DNA from: Spirochaetes bacterium GWB1_27_13
GTDB lineage: Bacteria; Spirochaetota; GWE2-31-10; MWDO01
Length of the DNA stretch: 42,978 nt
NCBI GenBank assembly: GCA_001829125.1
Contig: MIAN01000078.1
Coordinates: 1 to 42,978, forward strand
Direction: 5' to 3'
Made by a program: the position numbers and the translations under genes. Positions 18,788 through 26,764 of this stretch are shown piece by piece. Positions within the stretch are counted from its first letter, which is position 1; the number at the start of each line of letters is the position of its first letter. The notes beneath the pieces were generated by a model. That model was not told the DNA's origin, made no database searches, and saw only the letters and a list, made by a program, of their open reading frames with translations.

Positions 18788-19222
18788 ATGATTTTTATTG
18801 GAAGTGATCATGGCGGTTTAGAATTAAAAAATGAGGTTTTGCAATACATAAAAAACGAATTAAAAGAAGAAATTATTGACAAAGGGTGTTATTCAAAAGA
18901 TTCTGTTGATTATCCAGATATTGCAAAAGATGTTTGTTCTGATGTTTTAAAGAATAATGCGATAGGCATTTTAATTTGTGGAACAGGCATTGGCATATCA
19001 ATTGCTGCAAATAAAATCGATGGGATTAGATGTGCTTTATGTTCTGAAGAATATTCTGCGAGCATGGCAAAAAGACATAATAACGCAAATGTTTTGGCTC
19101 TTGGCGGAAGAACGATAGGTGCAGAATTAGCCAAAAGTATTGTTAAAAGTTTTTTGCAATCACAGTTTGAAGGTGGAAGACACGAAAAAAGAGTAAATAA
19201 AATCATGGATTTGCAAAAATAA
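18788..19222 (+). CDS. rpiB: Ribose-5-phosphate isomerase B
   Basis: Interconverts ribose 5-phosphate and ribulose 5-phosphate in the pentose phosphate pathway. The 144-residue protein matches the family length. Family motifs are GSDHGG (D7, H8), the catalytic C64 in ILICGTGIG that forms the anion hole with the following glycines, and the conserved HNNANVLALGGRTIG. An AGGAG site lies 7 bases before the ATG. A promoter-like TTGACT-16-TAAAAT sits at 18716-18743. The gene and the following esterase are bracketed by the two small-RNA copies. RpiB of this type can also act on allose or galactose 6-phosphates, but the CGTGIG motif and size favour RpiB. Confidence 0.92.
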   Translation: MIFIGSDHGGLELKNEVLQYIKNELKEEIIDKGCYSKDSVDYPDIAKDVCSDVLKNNAIGILICGTGIGISIAANKIDGIRCALCSEEYSASMAKRHNNANVLALGGRTIGAELAKSIVKSFLQSQFEGGRHEKRVNKIMDLQK

Positions 19223-19244
19223 GTTTTAATAAATCTCTTAAAGA

Positions 19245-19318
19245 ACACAAAGACACAGAGAAAAAGAGTTTTGGAGAATTTTTTCCTTCTTAACTCGGTG
19301 TTCTCTGTGCCTCCGTGT
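19245..19318. repeat. Imperfect inverted repeat between rpiB and the esterase gene
   Basis: ACACAAAGACACAGAGAA at 19245-19262 pairs with TTCTCTGTGCCTCCGTGT at 19301-19318, 15 of 18 positions matching. The arm sequence resembles the ACAC(A/G)(A/G)AG-CACAGAG type of intergenic repeat that recurs in many unrelated bacterial genomes. It may fold in RNA or DNA. Confidence 0.7.
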
Positions 19319-19349
19319 GAAATTTTAAAAATCAGTACAAGGAATAACA

Positions 19350-20099
19350 ATGGAATTAATTAAAGGCTCTGAATCATTTAGTTGTGAAACTCAATCTAAA
19401 ATTGGTATTTTGGCTATACAAGGGTTTAGTGGTGCGACAGGAAGTATTGTTTACCTCGCAAAATTTTTTGCAAAACAAGGTTTTAATGTTGAATGCCCAA
19501 GGCTAACAGGGCATGGGACTAACTGGCAAGACTTGGAAAAAACTTTACATACTGATTGGATAAATGATGTTGAGAAGGCTTTAGATATTCTAAAAAAGAG
19601 AGTAGAGACAGTTTTTGTCGTTGGGCTTTCTATGGGCGGTGCATTAGCATTATACTTAACCTCAAAATATCCTGATATAAAAGGAATAATTTTAATAAAT
19701 AATGCCTTAATACTTAAACATCCAAAATTCTTTTTTGTACCATTTTTAAAGAATTTTGTTAGAACGACAACTGGCATTGGCTCTGATATAAAAGACCCCA
19801 ATGAAAAAGAAATTTGTTATGAGGCTATACCAATAAAAGGTGTTTATCAATTTCTAAAAACATTAGAAGTCGGTAGAAAAAATATCTCTAAGGTAAACCA
19901 ACCAATAATAATTTTTAAGTCAAAAGAAGACCATGTTATACCTTGTTATAATGCTACATATACTTATAAAAAAGTTTCATCAAAAGAAAAAGAATTAATT
20001 TGGCTTACAAATTCTTACCATGTAGCAACTATGGATTATGATAAAGACTTAATTTGTCAAAAGAGCCTTGATTTTGTAAATAAATATGACAAAATTTAA
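19350..20099 (+). CDS. Carboxylesterase/monoacylglycerol-lipase-type alpha/beta hydrolase (Est30-like)
   Basis: A 249-residue cytosolic alpha/beta hydrolase that cleaves short- to medium-chain esters or monoacylglycerols. The triad reads S94 in VVGLSMGGA, D194 in SKEDHVIP and H224 in SYHVATMD. These positions are within one residue of the Geobacillus Est30 triad (Ser94, Asp193, His223), and the oxyanion region IQGFSGATGS also fits. AAGGAATAACA precedes the ATG. It follows rpiB by 127 bases that contain an inverted repeat, so co-transcription is possible but uncertain. The natural substrate is not shown. Confidence 0.85.
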   Translation: MELIKGSESFSCETQSKIGILAIQGFSGATGSIVYLAKFFAKQGFNVECPRLTGHGTNWQDLEKTLHTDWINDVEKALDILKKRVETVFVVGLSMGGALALYLTSKYPDIKGIILINNALILKHPKFFFVPFLKNFVRTTTGIGSDIKDPNEKEICYEAIPIKGVYQFLKTLEVGRKNISKVNQPIIIFKSKEDHVIPCYNATYTYKKVSSKEKELIWLTNSYHVATMDYDKDLICQKSLDFVNKYDKI

Positions 20100-20284
20100 T
20101 AACTAACAACATTCTCACAAAACAAACCCAAACCCATTTTTTAACCAACTATAATTAGAAATAAATTATTATCAAAACTTCTATATCCTGATAAATTATT
20201 GTTTTTGAACTCTATATTAATTATTTAATCTTTGATAAAAGAATAAAAAAGTTGTAAAAATTTATTCTTTTTTTAAAATAATTA

Positions 20285-20313
20285 TTGACAAGTTATTTAA
20301 AATAATATATATT
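20285..20313 (+). promoter_or_regulatory. Consensus promoter of small RNA copy 2
   Basis: TTGACA at 20285-20290, 17-base spacer, TATATT at 20308-20313. The run from the spacer through the 5' end of the RNA is identical to copy 1 over 43 bases. Confidence 0.8.
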
Positions 20314-20319
20314 CTTTTT

Positions 20320-20440
20320 AAATAGAAACACTAAAGAAGAATTTGGATTGCCCATCCAACTCCTTTTTTATATTTTTTAAATTTTTAATACTTTATGAAC
20401 AAATACTAAAAACCTCGTTGTTAACGAGGTTTTTGGTTTT
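20320..20440 (+). ncRNA. Putative small RNA, copy 2
   Basis: Paralogue of the unit at 18510. The 5' segment is identical. The central hairpin here is the perfect TTGGATTGCCCATCCAA (6-bp stem, TGCCC loop) inside an outer AAAGAAGA/ACTCCTTT pairing. The body between hairpin and terminator has diverged in sequence, while promoter, 5' end, hairpin and terminator are kept, which suggests selection on RNA structure. It lies 1,810 bases after copy 1, on the same strand. Confidence 0.7.
20413..20434 (+). terminator. Rho-independent terminator of small RNA copy 2
   Basis: CCTCGTT, loop GTT, AACGAGG and a T run. The stem is the same as copy 1 with one more base pair (TGTTG loop changed to closed T-A). 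Confidence 0.92.
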
Positions 20441-20689
20441 TTTAGATATGCTTATATAATTTTCTAGATAACCCATAGTAAAAAGTATAGCTCTGTCACT
20501 TGGGGACAAACCCAAACTCATTTTTCAATCAAATCTTTGTAAATTTCGGTTCTTCTTTGAATTAAATTTTTTTTTTTATTAAAATAGGTTATAGATATAA
20601 ATTTTATAAATAAAAATAAATTTTAGATTTTTTAACAAAGAATTAATTATTTTATGATATAATTACTAAAAATATAAACTTCTTTTGTC

Positions 20690-20717
20690 GTTAATTTCTC
20701 TTAGAGAATAATTAATC
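20690..20717 (+). promoter_or_regulatory. Leader hairpin before the ROK kinase gene
   Basis: TTAATTTCTCT and AGAGAATAATTAA (about 20691-20715) pair around one or two bases in DNA, or as a slightly shorter RNA stem. A TATAAT-like -10 lies at 20658-20663, which would place the hairpin in the first part of a leader of about 90 bases. An operator is the alternative. Confidence 0.4.
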
Positions 20718-20760
20718 AGCTGGCATAGTCGGCAGTTACATAAAAATTTTGGAGTGAGCA

Positions 20761-21753
20761 ATGAAATATTATGGCGGAATTGATCTTGGAGGCACAAAAA
20801 TTTATTCTATCGTTATAGATGAGAGAGGGACAATTTTAAGCAGAGAAAAGGTTAAAACAAATCAAGAAAATGGATTAGAGCCTGTAATAGATAAAATAAT
20901 TGAATGTTACAAGAATGCCGTTAAAAATGCTTCTTTACAAGAAAAGGATATAGAGGCTATTGGTATGGCAGTTCCTTCTGCTGTTGATGTAAATAAAGGA
21001 ATACTGCTTTATGCTCCAAATCTTGGGTGGAAAAACTTAGAATTATCAAAAATAATGTACGAAAAACTAAGAAAGCCTTTTTTTATAGATAATGATGTAA
21101 ATATGGGTGTTTTTGGTGAATATTCTCTCGGTGTGGGTAGAAATTATAAACATATTTACGGGATGTTTGTTGGTACTGGTATTGGTGGTGGTTATGTTGT
21201 TGATGGAAAGATTATGAGGGGTGTAAATCATACTGCAGGAGAAGTTGGTCACATGATAGTAAAACTTGGTGGACCTCAATGTAATTGTGGTAGAAGAGGT
21301 TGTCTTGAAGCCATTGCAGGTAAGGTCGGCATTATAAATTATATGAAAAAACTCGTTGATAAAAAAGGCGAGAAAACTATGTTAAATGAAATAAGTCCAG
21401 ACTGGCGAAGGTCTGTTGGTTCTTCTGCATTAAATAAATGCTTTGTGAAAAATGATAAGGTTGTTGTTAGAGCATTAACTCGTTCTGCAACCGCTATTGG
21501 AATAGCTGCTGCAAATCTTATAAATTTAATAGGTATTGAGGCTATTATTCTTGGTGGTGGACTTATCGAAGAGATCGGGGATCTATTAATTCCTATTATT
21601 AAAGAATATATGGTTAATTATTCAATCGCTGATGGAGCAAAAGGAATTCCTCTTTTAAAATCAATATTAGGTGATGACGCTGTGGCTTTAGGTGCTGCAT
21701 GGCACTGTGTTTTACCAGAAAACAATAAATATCTTTATACTGGAAGTAATTAG
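20761..21753 (+). CDS. ROK-family sugar kinase, probable glucokinase
   Basis: A 330-residue ROK protein that probably phosphorylates glucose or a related sugar with ATP. The N-terminal phosphate-binding motif GGIDLGGTKI, the sugar-binding region around NDVNMGVFGE, FVGTGIGGGYVVDG, the EVGHMIV turn and the zinc-binding CNCGRRGCLEAIAG are all present. The last is the ROK signature CxCGxxGCxE. There is no N-terminal winged helix, so it is an enzyme and not a repressor. GGAG lies 7 bases upstream of the ATG. Compared with typical 300-320 residue glucokinases it has a short insert around 210-230 (NEISPDWRRSVGSSALNK). It could feed glucose released by the amylases of this window into glycolysis. Confidence 0.88.
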   Translation: MKYYGGIDLGGTKIYSIVIDERGTILSREKVKTNQENGLEPVIDKIIECYKNAVKNASLQEKDIEAIGMAVPSAVDVNKGILLYAPNLGWKNLELSKIMYEKLRKPFFIDNDVNMGVFGEYSLGVGRNYKHIYGMFVGTGIGGGYVVDGKIMRGVNHTAGEVGHMIVKLGGPQCNCGRRGCLEAIAGKVGIINYMKKLVDKKGEKTMLNEISPDWRRSVGSSALNKCFVKNDKVVVRALTRSATAIGIAAANLINLIGIEAIILGGGLIEEIGDLLIPIIKEYMVNYSIADGAKGIPLLKSILGDDAVALGAAWHCVLPENNKYLYTGSN

Positions 21754-21909
21754 CCAAAAAATTATACTGATCGCAAAAAGAACATGAGGATTTAATTTAA
21801 AAAGGTAGTTTTATAGATATTTTTTTGTGGTAAAAAAATTTCATTTATAAAAATTAACTAATATATGAACTGATTTATTCATTCTATTCAACTATTTTTT
21901 TAAAAAATT

Positions 21910-22668
21910 TTATAAATATTCTCTAAATTTATCAATATCCTTAACAAAATCTAAAAGATTATCATTAGAATCTTTTTTTGCTTCATTTGTTATAAGGCTA
22001 TCAGGAGGGATTAGTTTTAAAATTTGTTTAATTGGAAAACTTCCATTCCCAAAATGTAGATGTTTGTCATAGACTCCATCAAAATCTCCATCCGTTAGAT
22101 GATACATTTTTGGGTTTAATTTTATAAATTCTTCTAAAAAATAGAAAGGTTTTATTTTTTTTGAATTGGCAGCACAAATTGCATGCCCAATATCCAGACA
22201 AAACCCGATTTTTGCATTTTTTGTTACAAATTCAATTTCTTCTTTAGAATATCCAACACATATAAACTTTCCATCTAAACTATAATAAGGTTTGTTTTCT
22301 ATAACTATACGACTATCATTTATAATTTTTAATTGACGCGTTGTTTCTTCTATATGCCCTTCGACTCCAGGATGAAAAATTATAATTTCTGATTTTAAAG
22401 AATCTGCGTATTTAAGTGCCTCATTTGCAAAAGTGATATTTTTTGCAAGTTGTTCTTTTTTGGCAAAATTTAACCCATGACTAAAATGTGGTGCGTGTAT
22501 TATATATGGGATATTTAAGTTTTCCCAATACGTGACAGTTTCTTTATAAGAATCTGGTATTACATAAAGTTCTACATATTGAATAAAATTTGTTTCATAT
22601 AATTTTATCGCTTCTTCTACATACTGCTTATTTATAGACCATAATTTCAAACCAATTTTATACATCAT
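21910..22668 (-). CDS. TIM-barrel sugar phosphate isomerase/epimerase-like protein
   Basis: A 252-residue protein of the xylose isomerase-like (AP endonuclease 2) superfamily. Metal-ligand-type residues occur in the order expected for the barrel: HAPH, FHPG, VIENK, CLDIGHA, HLTDGD, HLHFGNG and TNEAKKD. Endonuclease IV and sugar epimerases share this set. The short barrel and the lack of endonuclease IV DNA-binding loops favour an isomerase/epimerase, but the substrate is open. GAGGG abuts two consecutive ATG codons, so the true start may be the second one (22665). It is flanked by the convergent ROK kinase and the Rpn-type gene. A TATATT element at about 22758-22763 may be its -10. Confidence 0.75.
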   Translation of the reverse strand: MMYKIGLKLWSINKQYVEEAIKLYETNFIQYVELYVIPDSYKETVTYWENLNIPYIIHAPHFSHGLNFAKKEQLAKNITFANEALKYADSLKSEIIIFHPGVEGHIEETTRQLKIINDSRIVIENKPYYSLDGKFICVGYSKEEIEFVTKNAKIGFCLDIGHAICAANSKKIKPFYFLEEFIKLNPKMYHLTDGDFDGVYDKHLHFGNGSFPIKQILKLIPPDSLITNEAKKDSNDNLLDFVKDIDKFREYL

Positions 22669-22792
22669 CCCTCAACTTTTCTAATATTTTTTTTAGAATA
22701 AGAATAAATCTACAATTTTTCTATATCTTTTATTGATAATCGAATTTCCTTTATTAGTTAATATAATACCTCTTTTAGTAAAATCACAAATA

Positions 22793-23704
22793 TTATTTTA
22801 ACCAATCCAATATTTTTATCTTACTATCAGTAAAAAGAATTTCATCTAAAGCTTTATCGAGTTTTGCACCATCAAAATACTTTTCGATTAATTGTTTTTC
22901 ATCTTCTGTTATACCAAATTTCTTTGATAATAAACGGATTAAGGTTTTTTGTTGCTTTAGTATTTCGCCTTTCTCTATTCCTAACTTTACCCCATCCTGA
23001 AACGATGTATCTATAACGCCTTTTAAATCACGATAGATTTTTAGACTTTGTTGATAATCAAACATTTCATCACTATTAAAATTGGCAATTTTTGCAACTT
23101 CAAAACCTTTTTTAAATATAGGTTCATTTAATATATTAGGGATTTCGTTAAAATCTTCAAGTTTTTTTAAAAAATAAAGCCATTTTTCAAAATGTGTTGT
23201 TAATTCGTCTTCTTTTTTATTGAATAGTGGCATTTCGATAAATATGTATGTCAATTTATCGTAAAATACCTCGCAATACTGGTTTTTTAGTTGAATTTTA
23301 TTTATATAATCATTATTATTCTTATTATCAAACTTAAAGTCCAATAAAGCAATGCAATAAACAGGTTTTAAATTGTAATCCCATTCCCCTTTTTCTGCTT
23401 GCTCTTGCAATGGAAAGGTCGAGTAAAAAACTGTACGGTCTTTAAAGAAATTTAGTTTAGCTTTTTGCATCTCAACGATAAACTTCTGTCCAGTTTTATT
23501 TTCGCAGTAAATATCGTAAATTGCTTTTCTGTCACTATTGATATTTCCAAGTTTTTCTGTTGGTTTAAAAGTTAACTCAGCAATTTTATGTTCTTCTGGA
23601 AGTATTTCATTTAAAAAATCAATTAATAAATCTTTATTTCCTTCTTCACCAAAGAGTTTTTTAAAACCAAAGTCTGTATATGGATTTATATATTTTGCTG
23701 CCAT
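22793..23704 (-). CDS. Rpn-family PD-(D/E)XK nuclease / putative transposase
   Basis: A 303-residue protein of the Rpn/PDDEXK_2 family. The N terminus YINPYTDFGFKKLFGEEGNK is the family opening. The nuclease core has D (AIYDIYCEN) followed by IVEMQ, the D...ExQ variant of the PD-(D/E)XK site. FFKDRTVFYST and the C-terminal ILKQQKTLIRLLSKKFGI helix also fit. Rpn proteins promote RecA-independent recombination and are often multi-copy in genomes. GAGGG gives the ribosome binding site. Its own promoter is seen upstream. No terminal inverted repeats flank it, so it is not an insertion sequence in the usual sense. It appears complete. Confidence 0.85.
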   Translation of the reverse strand: MAAKYINPYTDFGFKKLFGEEGNKDLLIDFLNEILPEEHKIAELTFKPTEKLGNINSDRKAIYDIYCENKTGQKFIVEMQKAKLNFFKDRTVFYSTFPLQEQAEKGEWDYNLKPVYCIALLDFKFDNKNNNDYINKIQLKNQYCEVFYDKLTYIFIEMPLFNKKEDELTTHFEKWLYFLKKLEDFNEIPNILNEPIFKKGFEVAKIANFNSDEMFDYQQSLKIYRDLKGVIDTSFQDGVKLGIEKGEILKQQKTLIRLLSKKFGITEDEKQLIEKYFDGAKLDKALDEILFTDSKIKILDWLK

Positions 23705-23724
23705 TTTTAACCCTCACATTAGTT

Positions 23725-23753
23725 AATATAATAGAAAAAGATTGATTTTTCAA
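23725..23753 (-). promoter_or_regulatory. Promoter of the Rpn-family gene
   Basis: On the minus strand TTGAAA (23753-23748), a 17-base spacer and TATATT (23730-23725), ending 20 bases before the ATG. This leaves a short leader with the GAGGG site. Confidence 0.65.
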
Positions 23754-23799
23754 CTGTTTTTTTGGAAAGCATTTTTAAAAATTTGTAAAATAAAAAATA

Positions 23800-25023
23800 C
23801 TAATCCCTATTATACAACTCATACTCCAATGGAAATGGCTCTAATGCTCTTGGGAGTAAGCCGTTGACCCATGCTAAAAATAACCCGTAGTTTATAGAAT
23901 AGACATTATTTTCTTTTAACGCCTCAAGTCTTCGTTTCATACGATTTTTTGAGACCATGCAACCAGCACAGTTTATAGTTAGGAAGTATTCTTTTAATTT
24001 TTTTTCGTCTGGAATGTTATGAGCAAACTCAAATTCTACCTTTGATTGAACGAGTTGTTTAAATAATCGTGGAATTTTTACAGTGCCAATATCATCAGCC
24101 TGTTTGTGATGCGAGCAAGACTCAAGAACTAAAACTTTTGAGTCAGGAGGAACGCTTTTTAATTTTTTTATGCCTTCAACAAAATACGACAAGTCCCCTT
24201 TTTTGCGAGCGAATAATATCGAAAACGATGTAAGCATCTGATCGTCTGGAATATCAGCAGCAACTTTACTAAATGCCTGACTATCAGTTATTACAAGTTT
24301 TGGCTTAATTTTGAGAGAATCATAAAAATACTTTAATTCTCGTTCTTTTACTATCAAAATCCCGCAATCTCTATCTAATAAGTCTCTAATTGTTTCTACT
24401 TGCGGCAAAATTAACCGTCCCTTAGGAGCTGCAAGATCAATAGGTGTAACTAAAATCACAAAGTCATTCTCACTAACAAGTCCTTCAACTGGGGTAATTT
24501 CATATTCGAGTTTGTCAGAAAGGCTTATCAATGTTTTTTTTAGTTCATCAAGCCCTTTTTTGCCAACATTATCGATTAAGACTTTTGGATAATTGCCAAC
24601 CCAATTAATTTTTTCTTCGTTTATTGAGTTGTCTGCAAAAGTTAGTGCAAAAACAACAACTTTATTCTTTTCTGCAATTTCGTAAAATAGTTTTTTTTCT
24701 TCTTCTTTAGGTGGAAGGTCAGCTCGAGTTACAAATATAGAAATATCACAAACGCTCAATCTATCAACGCTTTTTCGGATACGCAAAGCCCCAAGTTCGC
24801 CAATATCGTCAAGTCCAGCAGTATCAGTAATTGAAACAGGTCCCAAAATCCCCATTTCCATACTGCGAGTTACTGGGTCTGTAGTAGTCCCTGCGTTATC
24901 GGATACAATCGAAACTTCTTTTTCAAAAATATTGTTCATTAGATATGATTTACCAGAGTTTCTTAGTCCAAATAAGACTATTCGTAACTGTTCTGAGAGT
25001 GGAGTATTTTGTAACGAAGACAT
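23800..25023 (-). CDS. hydF: [FeFe]-hydrogenase H-cluster maturation GTPase HydF
   Basis: Scaffold GTPase that carries the 2Fe subcluster made by HydE and HydG and hands it to hydrogenase HydA. The GTPase domain has G1 GLRNSGKS (residues 19-26) and G3 DTAGLDDIGELG. The C-terminal domain has C303-x-H305 and C352-x-x-C355, matching the Fe-S ligands Cys302, Cys353 and Cys356 of Thermotoga HydF. The residue before C352 is Asn, where many homologues have His (HCxxC), so the fourth cluster ligand may differ. AGAGG inside the end of the lyase gene drives its translation; only 2 bases separate the two genes. hydA, hydE and hydG are outside this window. Confidence 0.93.
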   Translation of the reverse strand: MSSLQNTPLSEQLRIVLFGLRNSGKSYLMNNIFEKEVSIVSDNAGTTTDPVTRSMEMGILGPVSITDTAGLDDIGELGALRIRKSVDRLSVCDISIFVTRADLPPKEEEKKLFYEIAEKNKVVVFALTFADNSINEEKINWVGNYPKVLIDNVGKKGLDELKKTLISLSDKLEYEITPVEGLVSENDFVILVTPIDLAAPKGRLILPQVETIRDLLDRDCGILIVKERELKYFYDSLKIKPKLVITDSQAFSKVAADIPDDQMLTSFSILFARKKGDLSYFVEGIKKLKSVPPDSKVLVLESCSHHKQADDIGTVKIPRLFKQLVQSKVEFEFAHNIPDEKKLKEYFLTINCAGCMVSKNRMKRRLEALKENNVYSINYGLFLAWVNGLLPRALEPFPLEYELYNRD

Positions 25024-25025
25024 AA

Positions 25026-26378
25026 TTACCTCTTTTTAAAGAATGAAGTTAAATTAATTGGGTCAAAATACGAATCAATGAGTGTTTTATCTGCCTCAGT
25101 TTCTTTAATTATTATATTTTTTAGCTCGTCAAGTGATGATGGTTTTTCTTTCTCAAAAACACTTTGTAATTCTTTGACTTTATTATACCCAAAAATTGGT
25201 ATTAATGAATTTAATAAAGCTTTTGAGTTTAAGAAATTATTTTCTATCTTTTTTGGATTAATTTCTAAGAGTTTTATGAATTTATTTATAAATGAAGTAA
25301 TAGCTTTTTCTGTACTATCAAAAGCATGCAAAAAAGATTTTACAACAAATGGCAAGTAAGGATTTAGTTGTAACTGTCCATTTTGAGTATAACAAGAAAT
25401 TTTTTTACATTCAAATTGAATATCTATTGACAAGCCCCTAACATATTCCAAAATGACTGGATTTGTTTTTGCTGCCATTATTGTTGAGCCATATTGTAGA
25501 TTTGGATGAATGAGTTCGCCTACAAAACTTGAAGTGTATAACAATAGATCTCCTGTGATTTTAAATAAATTTTCTGCCACAAGGCTAACTCCATTTGCAA
25601 GTTCTGACAATTTATCAAGGTTAGCGATTTCATCTGTTAAATTTTGGCTTCTTGATATGGAAAGGTTAGTTATATTTCGTAAGTGCTTTTCTGCAAAAAA
25701 AACATATTCTTTTGGTGCAAAAAAACAAGTGCCAATCGCTGTCCCTCCAAGTGGAATAGTTCGTACTCGCTCTTTGAGTTTATTAAGCCTCCATCTATCA
25801 CGCTCGATGCTTCCTGCCCACGATGCAAAAACTTGTCCCAAAGTAATAGGAAGAGCGTCTTGCATCTCTGTGCGACCAGTAATGATTATATTTTCGTACT
25901 CAGATTCTTTTTTGATTAGAATCTCTTGCAAATCTATAACAAGCATTTCAAGTTTCATTAATTTACGAAGCAACAAAACCGTAACTGCTGTTGGGAATGT
26001 ATCGTTAGTTGATTGGAATCTATTTATATCATCAATAGGATCAATTTTTGCTTCATTGTGGAATGTCTCAAGATAAATTTCTTTGGAAAGGTTTGCGATT
26101 ACTTCGTTAAAGTTAAAATTTAAGCTTGTCCCAGCTCCGCCTTGTTCTAATGGTAGGACAAACTGATCGTTATATTTGCCTTCGATTATTAAGTCAATAG
26201 CTTTTATTATACAATTATATATTTCAATGTTGAATCTTTTTTCGTATTCTTGGATAGCCATAATGCAGGCTTTTTTTACTTGTGCGTAAGAAATAATAAG
26301 TTCTGGAGGAAGAGAGTCTTTCCCAAAATTAGCGACTGCCAATTTCGTTTGGGTAGAATAATATTCTTTATTGTCCAA
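25026..26378 (-). CDS. Aspartate ammonia-lyase-like protein of the aspartase/fumarase superfamily
   Basis: A 450-residue lyase. Superfamily regions are all present: GAGTSLNFNFNEVIAN (canonical GTSxNMNxNE), STNDTFPTA, TGRTEMQDALPITLGQ with the catalytic-site TxMxDA, and the mobile loop GSTIMAAKTNP at 297-307 (canonical GSSIMPxKxNP). In that loop the second Ser is Thr and the Pro is Ala. It would release ammonia from aspartate or a related substrate. The start is TTG at 26376-26378 with GGAG 7 bases upstream. It sits directly before hydF; aspartase-like genes are known neighbours of hyd maturation genes, so a link to H-cluster assembly, perhaps supplying ammonia for the bridging amine, is plausible but inferred. 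Confidence 0.85.
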   Translation of the reverse strand: MDNKEYYSTQTKLAVANFGKDSLPPELIISYAQVKKACIMAIQEYEKRFNIEIYNCIIKAIDLIIEGKYNDQFVLPLEQGGAGTSLNFNFNEVIANLSKEIYLETFHNEAKIDPIDDINRFQSTNDTFPTAVTVLLLRKLMKLEMLVIDLQEILIKKESEYENIIITGRTEMQDALPITLGQVFASWAGSIERDRWRLNKLKERVRTIPLGGTAIGTCFFAPKEYVFFAEKHLRNITNLSISRSQNLTDEIANLDKLSELANGVSLVAENLFKITGDLLLYTSSFVGELIHPNLQYGSTIMAAKTNPVILEYVRGLSIDIQFECKKISCYTQNGQLQLNPYLPFVVKSFLHAFDSTEKAITSFINKFIKLLEINPKKIENNFLNSKALLNSLIPIFGYNKVKELQSVFEKEKPSSLDELKNIIIKETEADKTLIDSYFDPINLTSFFKKR

Positions 26379-26390
26379 GTAGTGACTCCG

Positions 26391-26585
26391 TTACTTACTT
26401 TTTTCTATCTTGTAGTTTTCAAGAAGTCTCAAAAAATCATTTGATGCGTATTCCATTTGTTTTTCGAGTTCTTCTGGAGTTTTTGTCATTTCTATTTTGT
26501 CAATGATAGAATGAGATATATTTATCGCAGCTCTTTTAAAATTAATGTCGGTTAATTCCATTTTTGGTTTACTATTGTCACTCAT
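26391..26585 (-). CDS. Small uncharacterised protein, first gene of the lyase-hydF operon
   Basis: A 64-residue, charged, mostly helical protein (ELTDINFKRAAINISHSIID then TPEELEKQMEYASNDFLRLL). No membrane segment, no Cys and no known motif. It ends 12 bases before the TTG of the lyase gene, and all three genes run in the same direction with tight spacing, so it is very probably co-transcribed with the aspartase-like gene and hydF. It may be an accessory or regulatory subunit, but nothing in its sequence shows this. Confidence 0.55.
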   Translation of the reverse strand: MSDNSKPKMELTDINFKRAAINISHSIIDKIEMTKTPEELEKQMEYASNDFLRLLENYKIEKSK

Positions 26586-26730
26586 ATTTTTTTGCCTTAA
26601 ACAAGAAATTTAAAAACATCTTTTCTATATTTTAAATTAGGATAATTAAAAACTTATTTGTATATATAATACCAAGTGTCGTATTTGTCAATAAAATATT
26701 AATTTTTGTTCTATAAATTATTTTTTAAAT

Positions 26731-26748
26731 CAGAGTGCCGTTACTCTG
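26731..26748 (-). terminator. Weak hairpin downstream of the 69-residue ORF
   Basis: CAGAGT, six-base loop, ACTCTG, 17 bases after the stop of the small ORF on the minus strand, followed by an A/T stretch without a clean U run. Confidence 0.4.
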
Positions 26749-26764
26749 CTCTAAATTAATTAGT

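Larger units (their letters stand above)
20100..20760. other. Intergenic region holding small RNA copy 2 and degenerate repeats
   Basis: No protein gene is seen. It contains the small RNA unit at 20285-20434, a REP-like GGGGACAAACCC at 20502-20513 and a stretch at 20519-20570 similar to 13412-13455. ACAAACCCAAACCCA near 20118-20133 resembles ACAAACCCAAACTCA near 20506-20520. The right end is the leader of the ROK kinase gene. Confidence 0.6.

Noticed and set aside
22793-23704. Rpn-family gene as a complete insertion sequence
   Set aside because: No terminal inverted repeats and no true target-site duplication are visible around it.
22753-23732. ATTAGTTAATATAAT at 22753-22767 and 23718-23732 on both sides of the Rpn-family gene, as target-site duplication
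   Set aside because: Both contain TATATT -10 boxes placed to serve the minus-strand genes downstream of them, and 15 bases is longer than expected for a duplication here. Promoter likeness explains them better.
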